A DNA stretch of 64,000 nt from Nemertoderma westbladi (GCA_032718475.1 JAUCBJ010008710.1:1-64000); one strand, 5' to 3'; shown: positions 9,301-18,386, counted from the first letter of the stretch. Translations and numbers: made by a program. Notes: a model not told the origin generated them from the letters alone.

Positions 9301-12163
9301 CGTCGTCCATGTAGAAGTTTCTCAAGATGGACTCGATAACCTCTACTGGGTACTTACCAATCTGGGCTGTTGCCGTTTTCTTTAAAACGAACAGCGTGCC
9401 ATTCGGACTATCGCGGGCGCCAAATATCCTAACGTACATTTGGTATGTAACCACTGGGCCGGATAAGTCTTCATTCTCGTACCAGAGAAAGCGAAGGCTA
9501 TCCTGGTCTGCCTTACAGGCTCTTACCTGGTGGAACATCGCCTCGATGTCACAAGTAAATGCGAATCGCCGCTGTCTAAAACGCAACAGTATTCCTATCA
9601 AATAGTTATTCAGGTTGGGACCATCCATCAACTCTGAATTCAGGGACATACCTCTATAGACTGCTGCGCAGTCGTTGACTACTCGGACTTTGTCTGGTTT
9701 GTCAGGGTGAGTCACATAGTGGTGTGGAAGGTAATAAGTCTGGTCTGTCACTAAGTCAGGGTCCTCTACCTTCCCAGCAAATCCCTTGGCGAAATAGTTG
9801 TTGATCTGGGCGCAATACTTCTCCCTAATGTCTGGATTCCTCAACAACCGAGCCCTTACTCCGTTTAATCTTTTCAAGGCTAAGTTGTAGTTGTTTTCCA
9901 ACTTAGGAGGTTGTCGACGCCACAACATTCCAACTTCAAAATGTCCAGTCGGTAGTAGACGTATGGTATCTTCCATCATCTCCAGCGACCGTTTCTCATC
10001 AGTAGACATGGCTAGGTCATATCCACCGGGTTCCATTGCGTCCCTATCCAGCCATTCGACGGTTCTGGCTCCTGTCTCGAGGTCCTGGCGTATCAATTCC
10101 TTCTGTAGCTCCTCCTCACTGTATTGGAAAATGTCTAGGTCTCGATATTTAGCCACTTGACCCTCCACTATGTCTGTATAAGTCAAAACGTTAGTCAAAT
10201 AGGTAGCGTGGGCCGCTGAACCAGACCCACGGGTCTGATAACAGTAGTCCTCGGGTTCACTATCTGTCCGGTCGTTGTGAAGTGGTTCCGACAACCTAAC
10301 ATTATCGGGAATCAACTCCTCGTCCGACTCGCTAAAGTCACTATAGTGGTCAATACAGGTTCTCCTAAACTCGTCTATGTCTGGTGGTTCTACTAACGGT
10401 GGTTGAGTTATAGGCTGTAATTCGTCGTATCTATTCATTGGCTTGTCGCCACCTGTAAACTCATAAGACATGGGTACTCTTGTATACCAACCTAATATAG
10501 TCCTATGGGCATGTGGTCCATTGACATGCGGTTCAGCTGGTCTCGTTTCCCATATTTGGTGTGCGATCAGCTGTTCTGCACCAATCAACATGGAAACATT
10601 CCTATAACCTACCTGATGTCTGGGTATCCTGAGCTTGTCAAAATACTCCTGTGCTATGGGACTCATCGGCGGCACCTTACCTAACTGCCTGCCGAATCCC
10701 TTCATAGCTAGACACTTAAATCCGTCCAATGGCAAAGCTTTCCGTTCTTGTCGAGTGTGTTGGTCTCTCGGAAGTAGGGAATCTAGTTCTACCGAAATTC
10801 TGTGTCCCTTGAGGTCTCCTACCCCGTGCATAGACTTCAACTCTATTTGGATCTCCTCGGCGTCCTGGAAGCTAGAAACGGCTCTCGCCACTTCCTCGTC
10901 GATATACGATAATGTGGACGCAGTGTCCAACATCACATATATTCGCTTCGATCCCTTATCGCCAGTAAGTTTCACCGGAATCACGCTAAATATTTCCGAC
11001 GTGGCCGATGATAAATACGTCCGCGCGCTGGTCGATGAACTATCCGCAGTGAAACCTTGGCAGGTCACTTCTCTTGCGCTCGACTCGCCATCTTCGTCCG
11101 ACGAACCTGGTTGATAACCATCGTCCTGAATGCCGGTGTACGTATTCCTCCTTATCGATACGGGTTCTTTGCTCCCCTTCCTGTGAGGATTTCGCTGTAA
11201 GTAACGGTCCGTTGGGGTATGGAAATCCGCATGTAGCAACTTGTGATGTAGTCTGCCGCATTCCATGCATCCGTCCTTGCTGTTCGGGCACTGCCGCCGT
11301 ACATGACCTGGCGCAAGACAAGCCCAACAGGTGTCCAACGTCCGCACTTGAACTCTTCTCTGTTCCGAATTTAATTCTTTGAACCGTCTGCAACTATCTA
11401 ACTTATGGTCGTCAGATCTTACCTCCTTTAGTAAACAGTATTGGCAACCTACAAATCCATCCGGCAACTCCTGTTGCTTTAACCTAGGTCTATCTAACCG
11501 CTCACCTGACCATACTCGCGAGTCTGATCTAAAGGCTGGGGTACTCGAATTATATCTGTCTACTGAGTTAAATGTCACAGTGGTCCTGTCGTCGTCAAAA
11601 CTTACCATAGACTTACCGGTAACAGGTTTAGACTCCCTCATATTCTCTTCTGAGAAGTTTGATTTCATCTCTGCTACTGCGTCTGTGGCTATCATGTCAT
11701 GAATATGCTGAAGTGTCAATACTTTACCTTGGCCCTCCAACTTATTCTCTAATTTGCGCCATTTCTGTCTGTAACGCATGTTTAGACGTCTTATTACGCT
11801 CTTTAAAACTTCGGCGTGATCACCATGATGAGGTAGATTCACCGTCCTCAAGATGTCCAATGCGTTCGAAATAGCGTTCGCTAAGTTCAACAGCTCTAAC
11901 GGAGTTGTAATCCTTCCGCCCTTACCCAAGTCTTCCACTATCGACTGCGCCATCTTGGTTTTATTCCCGTAGATGTCACTAAGCGTCTTCATCGCTAACT
12001 CGAATGCCCTTTCATTGCCGACGAAGTTATCAGCAATGGCTCTAGGTTCTCGATGGAGCATCTGAAGCAAATAGTTGAACTTCTCGTTGGGAGTAAAGGT
12101 GCTGTTGGTTAGCTGCTCGTCGACATAGGTTTTGAAGGTCCTCCAATGCTTATGGTTGCCCAT
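6335..12163 (-). CDS. BEL-A Gag(C-term)-protease-RT-RNase H-integrase polyprotein (1942 codons)
   Basis: Domains in order, counted from the ATG at 12163: DUF1759-type Gag about 1-165; cysteine/histidine zinc-binding segment 240-310, including C-x2-C-x4-H-x4-C; retropepsin-like protease with DTAS at 413-416; RT about 800-1000 with catalytic D872 and YMDD at 951-954; RNase H with D1135, E1179, D1208 and D1254; integrase with an HHCC finger (C1591, C1594) and the DDE triad D1627, D1689, E1739; and the C-terminal BEL/Pao integrase tail about 1815-1925. All catalytic residues I can check are present. A short coding repeat (SLERPEE-like, three copies) lies at residues 1321-1341 between RNase H and integrase. 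The reading frame continues upstream past a single TAA at 12179-12181, so this ATG is probably not the natural start. Polyprotein synthesis for retrotransposition is the family's role. Confidence 0.95.
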   Translation of the reverse strand: MGNHKHWRTFKTYVDEQLTNSTFTPNEKFNYLLQMLHREPRAIADNFVGNERAFELAMKTLSDIYGNKTKMAQSIVEDLGKGGRITTPLELLNLANAISNALDILRTVNLPHHGDHAEVLKSVIRRLNMRYRQKWRKLENKLEGQGKVLTLQHIHDMIATDAVAEMKSNFSEENMRESKPVTGKSMVSFDDDRTTVTFNSVDRYNSSTPAFRSDSRVWSGERLDRPRLKQQELPDGFVGCQYCLLKEVRSDDHKLDSCRRFKELNSEQRRVQVRTLDTCWACLAPGHVRRQCPNSKDGCMECGRLHHKLLHADFHTPTDRYLQRNPHRKGSKEPVSIRRNTYTGIQDDGYQPGSSDEDGESSAREVTCQGFTADSSSTSARTYLSSATSEIFSVIPVKLTGDKGSKRIYVMLDTASTLSYIDEEVARAVSSFQDAEEIQIELKSMHGVGDLKGHRISVELDSLLPRDQHTRQERKALPLDGFKCLAMKGFGRQLGKVPPMSPIAQEYFDKLRIPRHQVGYRNVSMLIGAEQLIAHQIWETRPAEPHVNGPHAHRTILGWYTRVPMSYEFTGGDKPMNRYDELQPITQPPLVEPPDIDEFRRTCIDHYSDFSESDEELIPDNVRLSEPLHNDRTDSEPEDYCYQTRGSGSAAHATYLTNVLTYTDIVEGQVAKYRDLDIFQYSEEELQKELIRQDLETGARTVEWLDRDAMEPGGYDLAMSTDEKRSLEMMEDTIRLLPTGHFEVGMLWRRQPPKLENNYNLALKRLNGVRARLLRNPDIREKYCAQINNYFAKGFAGKVEDPDLVTDQTYYLPHHYVTHPDKPDKVRVVNDCAAVYRGMSLNSELMDGPNLNNYLIGILLRFRQRRFAFTCDIEAMFHQVRACKADQDSLRFLWYENEDLSGPVVTYQMYVRIFGARDSPNGTLFVLKKTATAQIGKYPVEVIESILRNFYMDDGLVSKDTAEQAIEVAHGLQECLATGGFPLTKFTTNSEALLESFPVKDRGSGDIELGVEPLPMARVLGLAWNPNSDKFQVRVRFEPSSPDKVLTKRICLSTLSRLFDPMNFISPVILQARACMRKIWLSDVEWDEPISPIHAKQWREWEAELHLLKNIDVPRSYFPNQLVFPADLELHLFSDASDTGFGMVAYLRREVSQDKFETAFVTSRSKTMPVKYMTVPRAELQVAVVSVEVSKQITKELDTTLTLFYWTDASLVLVYIAADNIALKTFVANRRAQIVDFSTKEQWRHCPGVLNPADITSRGAMPAEFCQEESQEFWLHGPDFLTRTQEHWPERLKIVTNPMPEDAEVKVEKVSKSKSKAKLKSLERPEESLERPEELLERPGDLSDQQTYVTTRSGRVSYDIKPPLQTKPESQLVSDGQKMTDKMESLVSKPAGLDSKLPLTSGQPSLALLEPCSIYDKLLNSSASWLTICKRTAWLSRYILYLCLKHSKHLRERTSTNSERIRKLKQPLTEDEIDQAELKHLKHYQMCAFPKEFHLLSAQRPVLYKPLRKWSPLIHKGLICHRSRIQTVDINSQFRFPVIIPSHPIELQRAILWDIHKRLHHAGKLHCLSAARQRFILLQPSRAVGTMYDACLVCKRVNARVLEQEMAELPEARVQAYDPPFTNTGVDCFGPIEAKSGRLTHKRWGLLLTCMASRAIHIERVADMSTKSLLLALKRFMARRGLVKAFYSDKGTNFVGGNSELNAAHKAAQNKEISAALLPQRVEWRFNTPESPWRGGSWERLVRSVKQAIAKTLPVNKQLTDDELVTAFIEIEHTLNSRPIAMLPGGVALTPNHLLMQSPAFLVPASEPISADLYSHKSWKVTQFVAYTFWEYWREYYLPTISTRTKWYKTVRSLQRGDYVLITEPIVKRKYWETGVILHTHPDVQNIVRTVTVKIRCKCPHPKKCQTNGLHTLDRPVQDIVLLEETRIETGDYNLSPASKQS

Positions 12164-12178
12164 AAACTTCTGGGGTTG

Positions 12179-13120
12179 TTACGTCGGCAGTCCTTGCCTA
12201 GCAGCAAACTTACCTATGTCCCTAAGGGTTGCGTCGTTCCGGGTTAACAAATGGTTTAGTTCTGCAGGGTTATTAAGTCTGGTCCTTTCCCGGTGGTTCC
12301 AACTTACCTGCTCCGCGTCGGTCCTTCTTTCCTTATAGTTTCGGGACTTCTGACGTCTCATTTCTTCCTCTTCATCGCTTGACTCGGTGTCAGTCCTTAG
12401 CGCTCGCGATGGTTTGCGCGCCGAGGCCCTGACCCAAGCATCTTGTATAAATTTCTCGGCCGAATTTTCGAAGTTGGGATTATGAATATTCGGGACAGGC
12501 GTCCTTACCTGAGGTCTATGTGGTATAGTCTCCTCCGATATGCGTACTCGTTGACTAGGCTGGACTTTATCTAACTCAGGCCTGCTGGGATTAGAATTAC
12601 TTCTTACCTGGGCTGCTTCCTTTAACCGTAGGTTGCTAAGCATGTCCGTTATAGGTTGGATGTGCGGCGATATAGCTTGCGCTAAACTAGCACTTAACTC
12701 ATCCCTCGTAATAAATTCCTGGCTAGGGTTCTGTTGTATAGTCGGCTCTATCTGAGTAATCCGCTGTCTCTCATATGATCCCTCTTCCGGTTTAACCCGG
12801 AAGTTCTCCGTCGAACTGGGTCGGCGCTCCGTCCGCGTATTCCAAACCCGCGGGTTCGGTTCGCCCAATACTCGTCCCGTCGGAGTTTCTCTAAACTCTC
12901 CATCGTCGTGTTCGGTGTGTAGTGGTGCGATGTTCTGATGCCGTGGATTCTGCGCGATAGGTGAAGCACTAATACCAACTGGCGTGCGATATGTAGAGAA
13001 CGGTTTAGCGATCCGTGTACTCGTAATAGCTGGACCGGGTATAGGAATTCTGGTCGTCGTCGACTCGCGTATAGTCGGAGTTCTCGCTTCCTGTTCGGCC
13101 TTCTGCAGTGCGAACAGTTC
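12179..13120 (-). CDS. BEL-A Gag middle segment, in frame with pol
   Basis: An open frame runs from just after the TGA at 13121-13123 to the TAA at 12179-12181, 314 codons in the same register as the downstream polyprotein (first ATG at 12868). It encodes a proline/arginine-rich, acidic-patch segment with an EEEE run and no catalytic motif, as expected for the region before the DUF1759 domain. The TAA could derive from a glutamine codon by one C-to-T change, but no sister copy covers this site in the window. Confidence 0.75.
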   Translation of the reverse strand, partial: ELFALQKAEQEARTPTIRESTTTRIPIPGPAITSTRIAKPFSTYRTPVGISASPIAQNPRHQNIAPLHTEHDDGEFRETPTGRVLGEPNPRVWNTRTERRPSSTENFRVKPEEGSYERQRITQIEPTIQQNPSQEFITRDELSASLAQAISPHIQPITDMLSNLRLKEAAQVRSNSNPSRPELDKVQPSQRVRISEETIPHRPQVRTPVPNIHNPNFENSAEKFIQDAWVRASARKPSRALRTDTESSDEEEEMRRQKSRNYKERRTDAEQVSWNHRERTRLNNPAELNHLLTRNDATLRDIGKFAARQGLPT

Positions 13121-13525
13121 TCACAACTCAGTCCCTACACTCGCCCCACATTCTTCGATCATTCGCATCCCCTTCTCGGCGATTTCGTTCGCCTTCCTAG
13201 TCCGTTCTTCGCTCTCTAAACTTAATCTCGCACTTTCCAACTGCGCCAGTTTACGTTCTTCTTCCTCCCTTGCTCGTCTCGCTGCGCCCTCTTCTTCCAC
13301 ACGCGCCTTCTCTTCATACAATGCCCGTCGCTCCCTCTCGCGCTCAAGTTCGCGCTCCTTGCGCTCGCGTTCGAGTTGGAGTTCGCGTTCTTCGCGTTGG
13401 AGTTGGAGTTCGCGTTCTTCGCGTTGGAGTTGGAGTTCGCGTTCTTCGCGTTCGCGTTGGAGTTGGAGTTCGCGTTCTTCCTGTTCGCGTTCCGCTTGTT
13501 CACGCTTACCTTTCTCTTCCAACTC
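13121..13525 (-). CDS. BEL-A Gag charged coiled-coil segment
   Basis: 135 codons run between two in-frame TGA codons (13526-13528 and 13121-13123). The product is almost entirely E, R, Q and L in heptad-like order with a repeated ERELQLQRE unit. The DNA is a coding minisatellite across about 13340-13500. This predicts a long coiled coil or single alpha helix, probably for Gag assembly. The related copy at 21090-21340 has the same segment with different repeat number and residues. Confidence 0.7.
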   Translation of the reverse strand, partial: ELEEKGKREQAEREQEERELQLQREREERELQLQREERELQLQREERELQLERERKERELERERERRALYEEKARVEEEGAARRAREEEERKLAQLESARLSLESEERTRKANEIAEKGMRMIEECGASVGTEL

Positions 13526-14653
13526 TCACAACTTTGCGTCTAACTTACGTGTGCGCTCGTGTTCCCGCTCGGCTTCCTTCCGTGCTTCCGATGCACGCAA
13601 AACTTCCGCCTGCTGTTCGTCTAGTCGGCGTCTTCTCTCCTCCGCCGAGTTGTGCGAAACAAGGGATCTAGCACATATAACCTTACCTCGCGCGTGACTA
13701 ACCTGGGAATCGCCGCTGTCTCTGGATGCGTCGTCGGGTGGAGTCAACGTCCTCTGTTGAATGTTCTCCGTCGTCGGTAGCACCTGACCCGGTACCACCA
13801 CTCCATTCTGCATCAGCCAGCTAGTAACTTCCCTCTGATAACGGCGCTCCTCTTTATCCTGGATCTCTTCTCGCTCCACTAAGTCTCTCAACTCTGCGTC
13901 ACTCACCTGAGTCGCCTGCGCTTGTGATGCCCATAGCAGCCAGTTCTCCGTCCTAATTCGTCGGAATCGCTCCGATAACTCGCGGTGCTCCAACAAGGCT
14001 GCTAAAACCCTGTCGTAAATCCTCGTCACCACGTCGCTCGACTGAGACTCTACTGCCTTCTTCGCTAGGACTGCAAGCTCCTCCGTCTGCTTGAATAACG
14101 CTGAGTTATATCCTCTTCTAATCTCTACTAACTCTATCCTCCCGATGTTCGCTGAGTCGGCTAACATTTTCCTTACCTTGTCCGCCGTCCGACTTATATG
14201 TCCGGCATGCGCGCGAAGTTTCTTCTTTATCGCGATATCAAGTTCTCTCTCGCTTACCTGACTCACACTTGGTGGACTTGAAGGATTATTTCGGGAACTA
14301 CGGGTACTTCTAACAGCCGTCGGGACCACGGCACTTACCATACCCACAGGTCTGGAAACCGGGCTCCGGGCTCTCGCTTCTGCTACACTACCCTCCCTAT
14401 CACTCACCTCTGTCCGGGTTGCTGTACAATCCTTCCTTACAGTAGCGGTAGGGGATCCTAATACTATTACCTGAGGCTGCTGTTCTTCCTCACTGGTCAC
14501 TGTCTCATCCTCCTGTTCACTTACGTCAGCGTCGCTCGCTGCGTCGTCATAGTCGGCATTGTCGTCAACAGTAATATTTACGCTATCGTCAGTCGGCGGT
14601 CCAGCCGCCGTCTCATAGCTGTCCTCTAGTGCCTCCTTGTCTGAGACACTCAT
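13526..14653 (-). CDS. BEL-A Gag N-terminal segment (375 codons)
   Basis: The ATG at 14653 follows a leader and is conserved in the sister copy, whose gag starts identically at 19972. This supports it as the true gag start. The product begins with an acidic, low-complexity region (residues 1-60), then an alpha-helical part. The frame ends at a TGA (13526-13528), where the sister copy has an arginine codon (CGA), so the break is a single C-to-T change at a CpG. Everything to 6335 remains in the same frame. The coding strand has many splice-donor-like GTAAG sequences. Confidence 0.8.
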   Translation of the reverse strand: MSVSDKEALEDSYETAAGPPTDDSVNITVDDNADYDDAASDADVSEQEDETVTSEEEQQPQVIVLGSPTATVRKDCTATRTEVSDREGSVAEARARSPVSRPVGMVSAVVPTAVRSTRSSRNNPSSPPSVSQVSERELDIAIKKKLRAHAGHISRTADKVRKMLADSANIGRIELVEIRRGYNSALFKQTEELAVLAKKAVESQSSDVVTRIYDRVLAALLEHRELSERFRRIRTENWLLWASQAQATQVSDAELRDLVEREEIQDKEERRYQREVTSWLMQNGVVVPGQVLPTTENIQQRTLTPPDDASRDSGDSQVSHARGKVICARSLVSHNSAEERRRRLDEQQAEVLRASEARKEAEREHERTRKLDAKL

Positions 14654-15777
14654 AGTCTAAATAATGTTTGCCTTCCGGCAAAATATCTCGCAAAAGTTCG
14701 AGATATAATTATAATTTAACCGAAATACGGTCAAATTAATTGTCAAATAATCAGTTGGTCCAAATGTCAAATAAATTCGCAATGCAATATTGTGAATTTA
14801 ATGGGGTATAGTTATAGCAAATACTAGCACAATATTTAAACAAAAATATTATTATATAGCTACTATAGCATTAAATACCGGTATAGCACAAATAACTTTG
14901 AATCTAATACAAAATATTCAAAATAAACTTGCCACCCGAATATTTCTAATTTTATATAGCTCTAATCAACGTAATTTTAATTTCAAATATTATATGTATC
15001 CACTAGCGCGTGGCTACATCTTCGGGTTGCGACTCTCTCTAACTCTCTCTCTAACTTGAGCGATTCAAAAAACCATGGCCGGCTAAACCTAAATATCCTA
15101 ACTAATAAATTGAGTTCAGCTTCGCAGTTAAACAACCGATAATTTTTTACTGCTTCCACAAACACTATGGTGCCAACAGAACAACTAACCTTGTTTGCTG
15201 TGAGATTCCACGTCCGCGTCCAAAGATTCAGGCCCTTCGCTGATTGCAAACCGAACCCGCAGACCCACACGAACCCCAAACTCAGAAGTTCCGTCTTGCC
15301 ATGTATCTCCAGATGGTATAAAATAACTAAGCGGTTACCTAACATACCGGTACAAAACTCTAGAATTTTACAAATAATTTTGACCGAAACTGAATTCTCG
15401 CAAACCTAGCTAAAATTTTCAAAAAACTTACTAATTACAATTTGCCCTAAGGCCTAAGGAACTGCTGTATTCGCAATTAGTAAAAACGCACTACCGTACA
15501 TCCACTGTATGCAGTACAGTAAGTAAAACAGTACACCAACCTAACAGCCTAATTGATACTGTGTGTGTGGTACGGCAAACAAATGTCCTTCTACCGTACG
15601 CAGTAACAGCAATCAGCCTAATGTACTACTGTACTATCGTACGCAGCCAGTGAATACAGTAATCTAAACTAGCCTAAAAATACACTCTCTGTCCTACTAT
15701 ACGCAGTACAGTGCCTAATACAGTAATCTAATTTGTATTTACTGTACGCAGTACAGCAAGCAAATCACGTGCTTTAC
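14654..15777 (-). other. BEL-A 5' leader between LTR and gag
   Basis: The 1.1-kb leader has no supported gene. The part from about 14650 to 15450 is clearly related, in reverse orientation, to 19170-19971 of BEL-A2. A frame in each copy (14983-15345 and 19324-19599) gives a partly similar peptide, but the reading may simply follow from nucleotide similarity. Near 15470-15775 there are repeated gtacgcagtacag-type motifs. No clear tRNA-complementary primer-binding site abuts the LTR. Confidence 0.6.
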
Positions 15778-17863
15778 TGTTAAACAAACTACCCCGGCCT
15801 AACCAATAAAGACACAAAACTGCTCTATTTATTAGACAGGGCAATCAGGAGCGTATTATTGCTAATGTGAGGGGCTGCTAAATACAAAACCGCTACTTAC
15901 CGTTAGATGGCGCTAACCTGCCGTCCGCTAATATGTTTTACTAATTTTCTACGGCTCCTGCTAATTTCTTGTTCCTTTCTCTACCAATTACTCGATAGAG
16001 AGCTAACTGTTCGAATATATGAGCCACGCGGGAATAACCAAAACAACAAACCCGAATCGGCTCCCTAAGCTGACTTAAAACGAGTGTGAGAGGTTTTACA
16101 CTCAGAGTATATTCTTACGCCTAATCTTACTGTTAAAGTACGCCAATGCCTACGTCTTTTCTAATCGCGAATACTGGGGGTTCCCTAACGGAATGTGTGA
16201 ATGCGAGAATATTTAAAATAATCAAAGTGGTACAGTGTTTATTAGGGCTAATACCTATAGTGGGACTAAACTTGTCTGCGGCTGGCTTTAGGCCAGCAAA
16301 TTACTAATGCGTTTTGCGTACTGAATACTGCTATCTAGCTTATTGCCCGCTAATTCAAATAACCGCTCAGCGTGAATAGTTTACGGTACTCTAATTATTA
16401 CCTTAGCTACTCTCCGCTATGCTGCGTACTAATTCTTAATTTTACTAATTAATTACAGTCACAAATATGTAACAGCCTAAAATACTGTATTACTTTGACC
16501 TAATCAGTAATTATTTACAGTAAACTAAGAGATAGAAATCAATCAAAGGGAAAAGAGCGCCTATCTATGCATTCGTAATCTTAGGCACACTTTAGTAACA
16601 CACCAATCAGCGTCAGCAATCACAGCTCGCAATGCGCGATTCACAATTGTACAATCCGCAATGCACGCAATTCGCAATTACACAGCACAATATAATAATT
16701 CGCAATACATGCAATTCGCAATTGTAAAGCACGCAGACCTCTCCCGGGTACATCTAGGCTTCCTAACTAACCCAATTCCTGCCCCCCTAATACTAAATAG
16801 AGACAAAACCTGGATCATCAGCCCCCTAATTACTGTACCAGCGAGCTGCCCCCACGCTACAATGCAAATTGCCCGACCGCAACGGTGACCCCCCGCCAGC
16901 GTTGCTCGCCTTTGAATCCTCCGCTCCCTTCGTCGCTAACCCCCCGATGTGCCCACCGCCCACTGGCGCCTTAGCCCTCCATTATGCTAATAGCTACCGT
17001 AGCGGCGCATGCAAATCACAAAGTCTGACAGTCTCAGAAATCCCTTAGGATTATTGCGCAGAAAGGAATCACATAGAACCATTAATCAAAAGGTAGAAAT
17101 CATAGTTCCAGTTGTAATTTGCAGTAATCGAAGGAATTAATTGAGAAACACAATCAAGAGTAATCGCACTAGCAAAGCATTTTGAGAAATTAATCGAAAA
17201 TAGCAAATTGCAGAAATACGCTAAAATATCCGTAAAAATGAATATAGACAGCTCAGCAAGTACAAGGTGATAGCAGATCATGTGAGGTGTCATGTGAGGC
17301 TCTACCGGCACACCGCCAATTTATAGGTGATCCGGATGGGGTGATGCAATAGGGTGACTCAATCGCTCTCCTATTGGCTCTCCAGTCCGTGCTAGCATTA
17401 GACCAACCTGGAAGCAGTTAGTCCAATAAGGAGGCCGGATTGTAGCCCTATTGCCTGCCCAAACCTCAAATTATTACCATATATGGTAATGGTTCACGTC
17501 CCTGGCTGCTGAGTGGCCAGGACAGCGTCCCTATATCTAGCCCTATCGATGCTAATATCAGCAAGCACAAAATCCAGGGTCCGAATAAACTCGCTACCCT
17601 GGAACTATCTACATATATCCTAATACAAAATTACGTAGGTAGGGCTACATACTATACAAAATGGATGGATTCAAATATATGGGTGTTTCGATTTCCCTAT
17701 CTAAATACTACTGCGTTATTATGCCTTATCTAAAATATTATGCTGCACAACGGACTAATATTACATACAGTATAACGGACTAATATTGTGTACAGTATAA
17801 CGGACTAATATATTATACTGCATAATGGCTAATAATGTGGATACAGCGCCATATACCGTAACA
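15778..17863 (-). repeat. BEL-A 5' LTR (2086 bp)
   Basis: This matches 588-2673 base for base except at 16568 (t here, a at 1378). In element orientation transcription would begin inside this repeat and proceed toward lower coordinates. TG and CA ends are present and the CA side abuts the ccaac duplication at 17864-17868. Confidence 0.95.
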
Positions 17864-18373
17864 CCAACCCTGACGCTACCTCCTACATTCAAACAAACCG
17901 GTCAACAGAATCCCTCCTCGAGCAGAGGGCGCGCCAAAAGAAGGCACACTACCAGCCAGTGTGTGAAGATCGACGGATGGCCTTCACACCACTGGTGGGA
18001 ACCACAGATGGTGTCTGGTGTGCCGAGGCCAAAATCCTCATCGCACACCTCACAGAAGCACTGGTTGCAAGGCGAGAGTCTATGCGAAACCGCGGCTACG
18101 CCTGTGTCTTGGGTGCCGTCCAGCGGAGACTGCAGTTTGCACTACTTCGGTCATGTTCGCTCTGCCTCCGTGGGGGTCGGAGGTCTTGGCGAGGTCTCGG
18201 TTTCGGTTATGGGACCGGGATCTGGGGTGGTTAAGAGAGGGGTAAAGGGGGAAAGGGGAAGTAAAAACTATTACTATAACAAAATTAAAGTGCGCTCAAT
18301 TACTTTACTCACCCCACATTGTTTGTACATTTATGTATTATTGTTTGTTATTATACGTAAATAAAGTTCTTCT
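17864..18373 (+). mobile_element. 5'-truncated non-LTR retroposon tail
   Basis: The sequence between BEL-A and the second 13-bp duplication reads, in the frame starting at 17866, as about 120 codons to a stop at 18232-18234. It contains FTPLVGTTDGVW and a later LCLRGGR motif. From memory this resembles the tail that follows reverse transcriptase in many invertebrate non-LTR retroposons, but I cannot search it. After the stop come about 130 bp and an aataaag signal at 18360-18366, just before the duplication at 18374-18386. The preserved TSD, missing 5' part and 3' signal fit target-primed insertion. Confidence 0.5.
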
Positions 18374-18386
18374 ACGTAGAGGCCAA
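18374..18386. repeat. Right target-site duplication (13 bp) of the truncated retroposon
   Basis: These 13 bases are identical to 574-586. The pair marks the limits of the retroposon into which BEL-A later inserted. Confidence 0.6.

Larger units (their letters stand above)
588..17863 (-). mobile_element. BEL-A: complete BEL/Pao LTR retrotransposon, 17,276 bp
   Basis: Seen: two direct repeats of 2086 bp (588-2673 and 15778-17863, offset 15190) that begin TG and end CA, flanked by a matching ccaac duplication. Between them, on the minus strand, lie a leader, gag, protease, RT, RNase H and integrase, then a further ORF. The domain order PR-RT-RH-IN and the DUF1759-type gag and C-terminal integrase tail identify the BEL/Pao superfamily. 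The two LTRs differ at only one base (1378 a versus 16568 t), so the insertion is recent. The element is unusually long for its superfamily because of 2.1-kb LTRs and 3.7 kb between pol and the 3' LTR. No canonical TGG primer-binding site is visible next to the 5' LTR at 15777. Confidence 0.95.

Noticed and set aside
6446-11874. Many plus-strand frames opposite BEL-A pol
   Set aside because: They are shadows of the long minus-strand polyprotein, with no domains of their own.
12984-13697. 237-codon plus-strand frame rich in S and R
   Set aside because: It is the antisense of the coiled-coil minisatellite in gag.
15740-15777. Search for a tRNA-complementary primer-binding site next to the BEL-A 5' LTR
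   Set aside because: No TGG-starting stretch abuts the LTR end; without a tRNA set I cannot support an alternative site.
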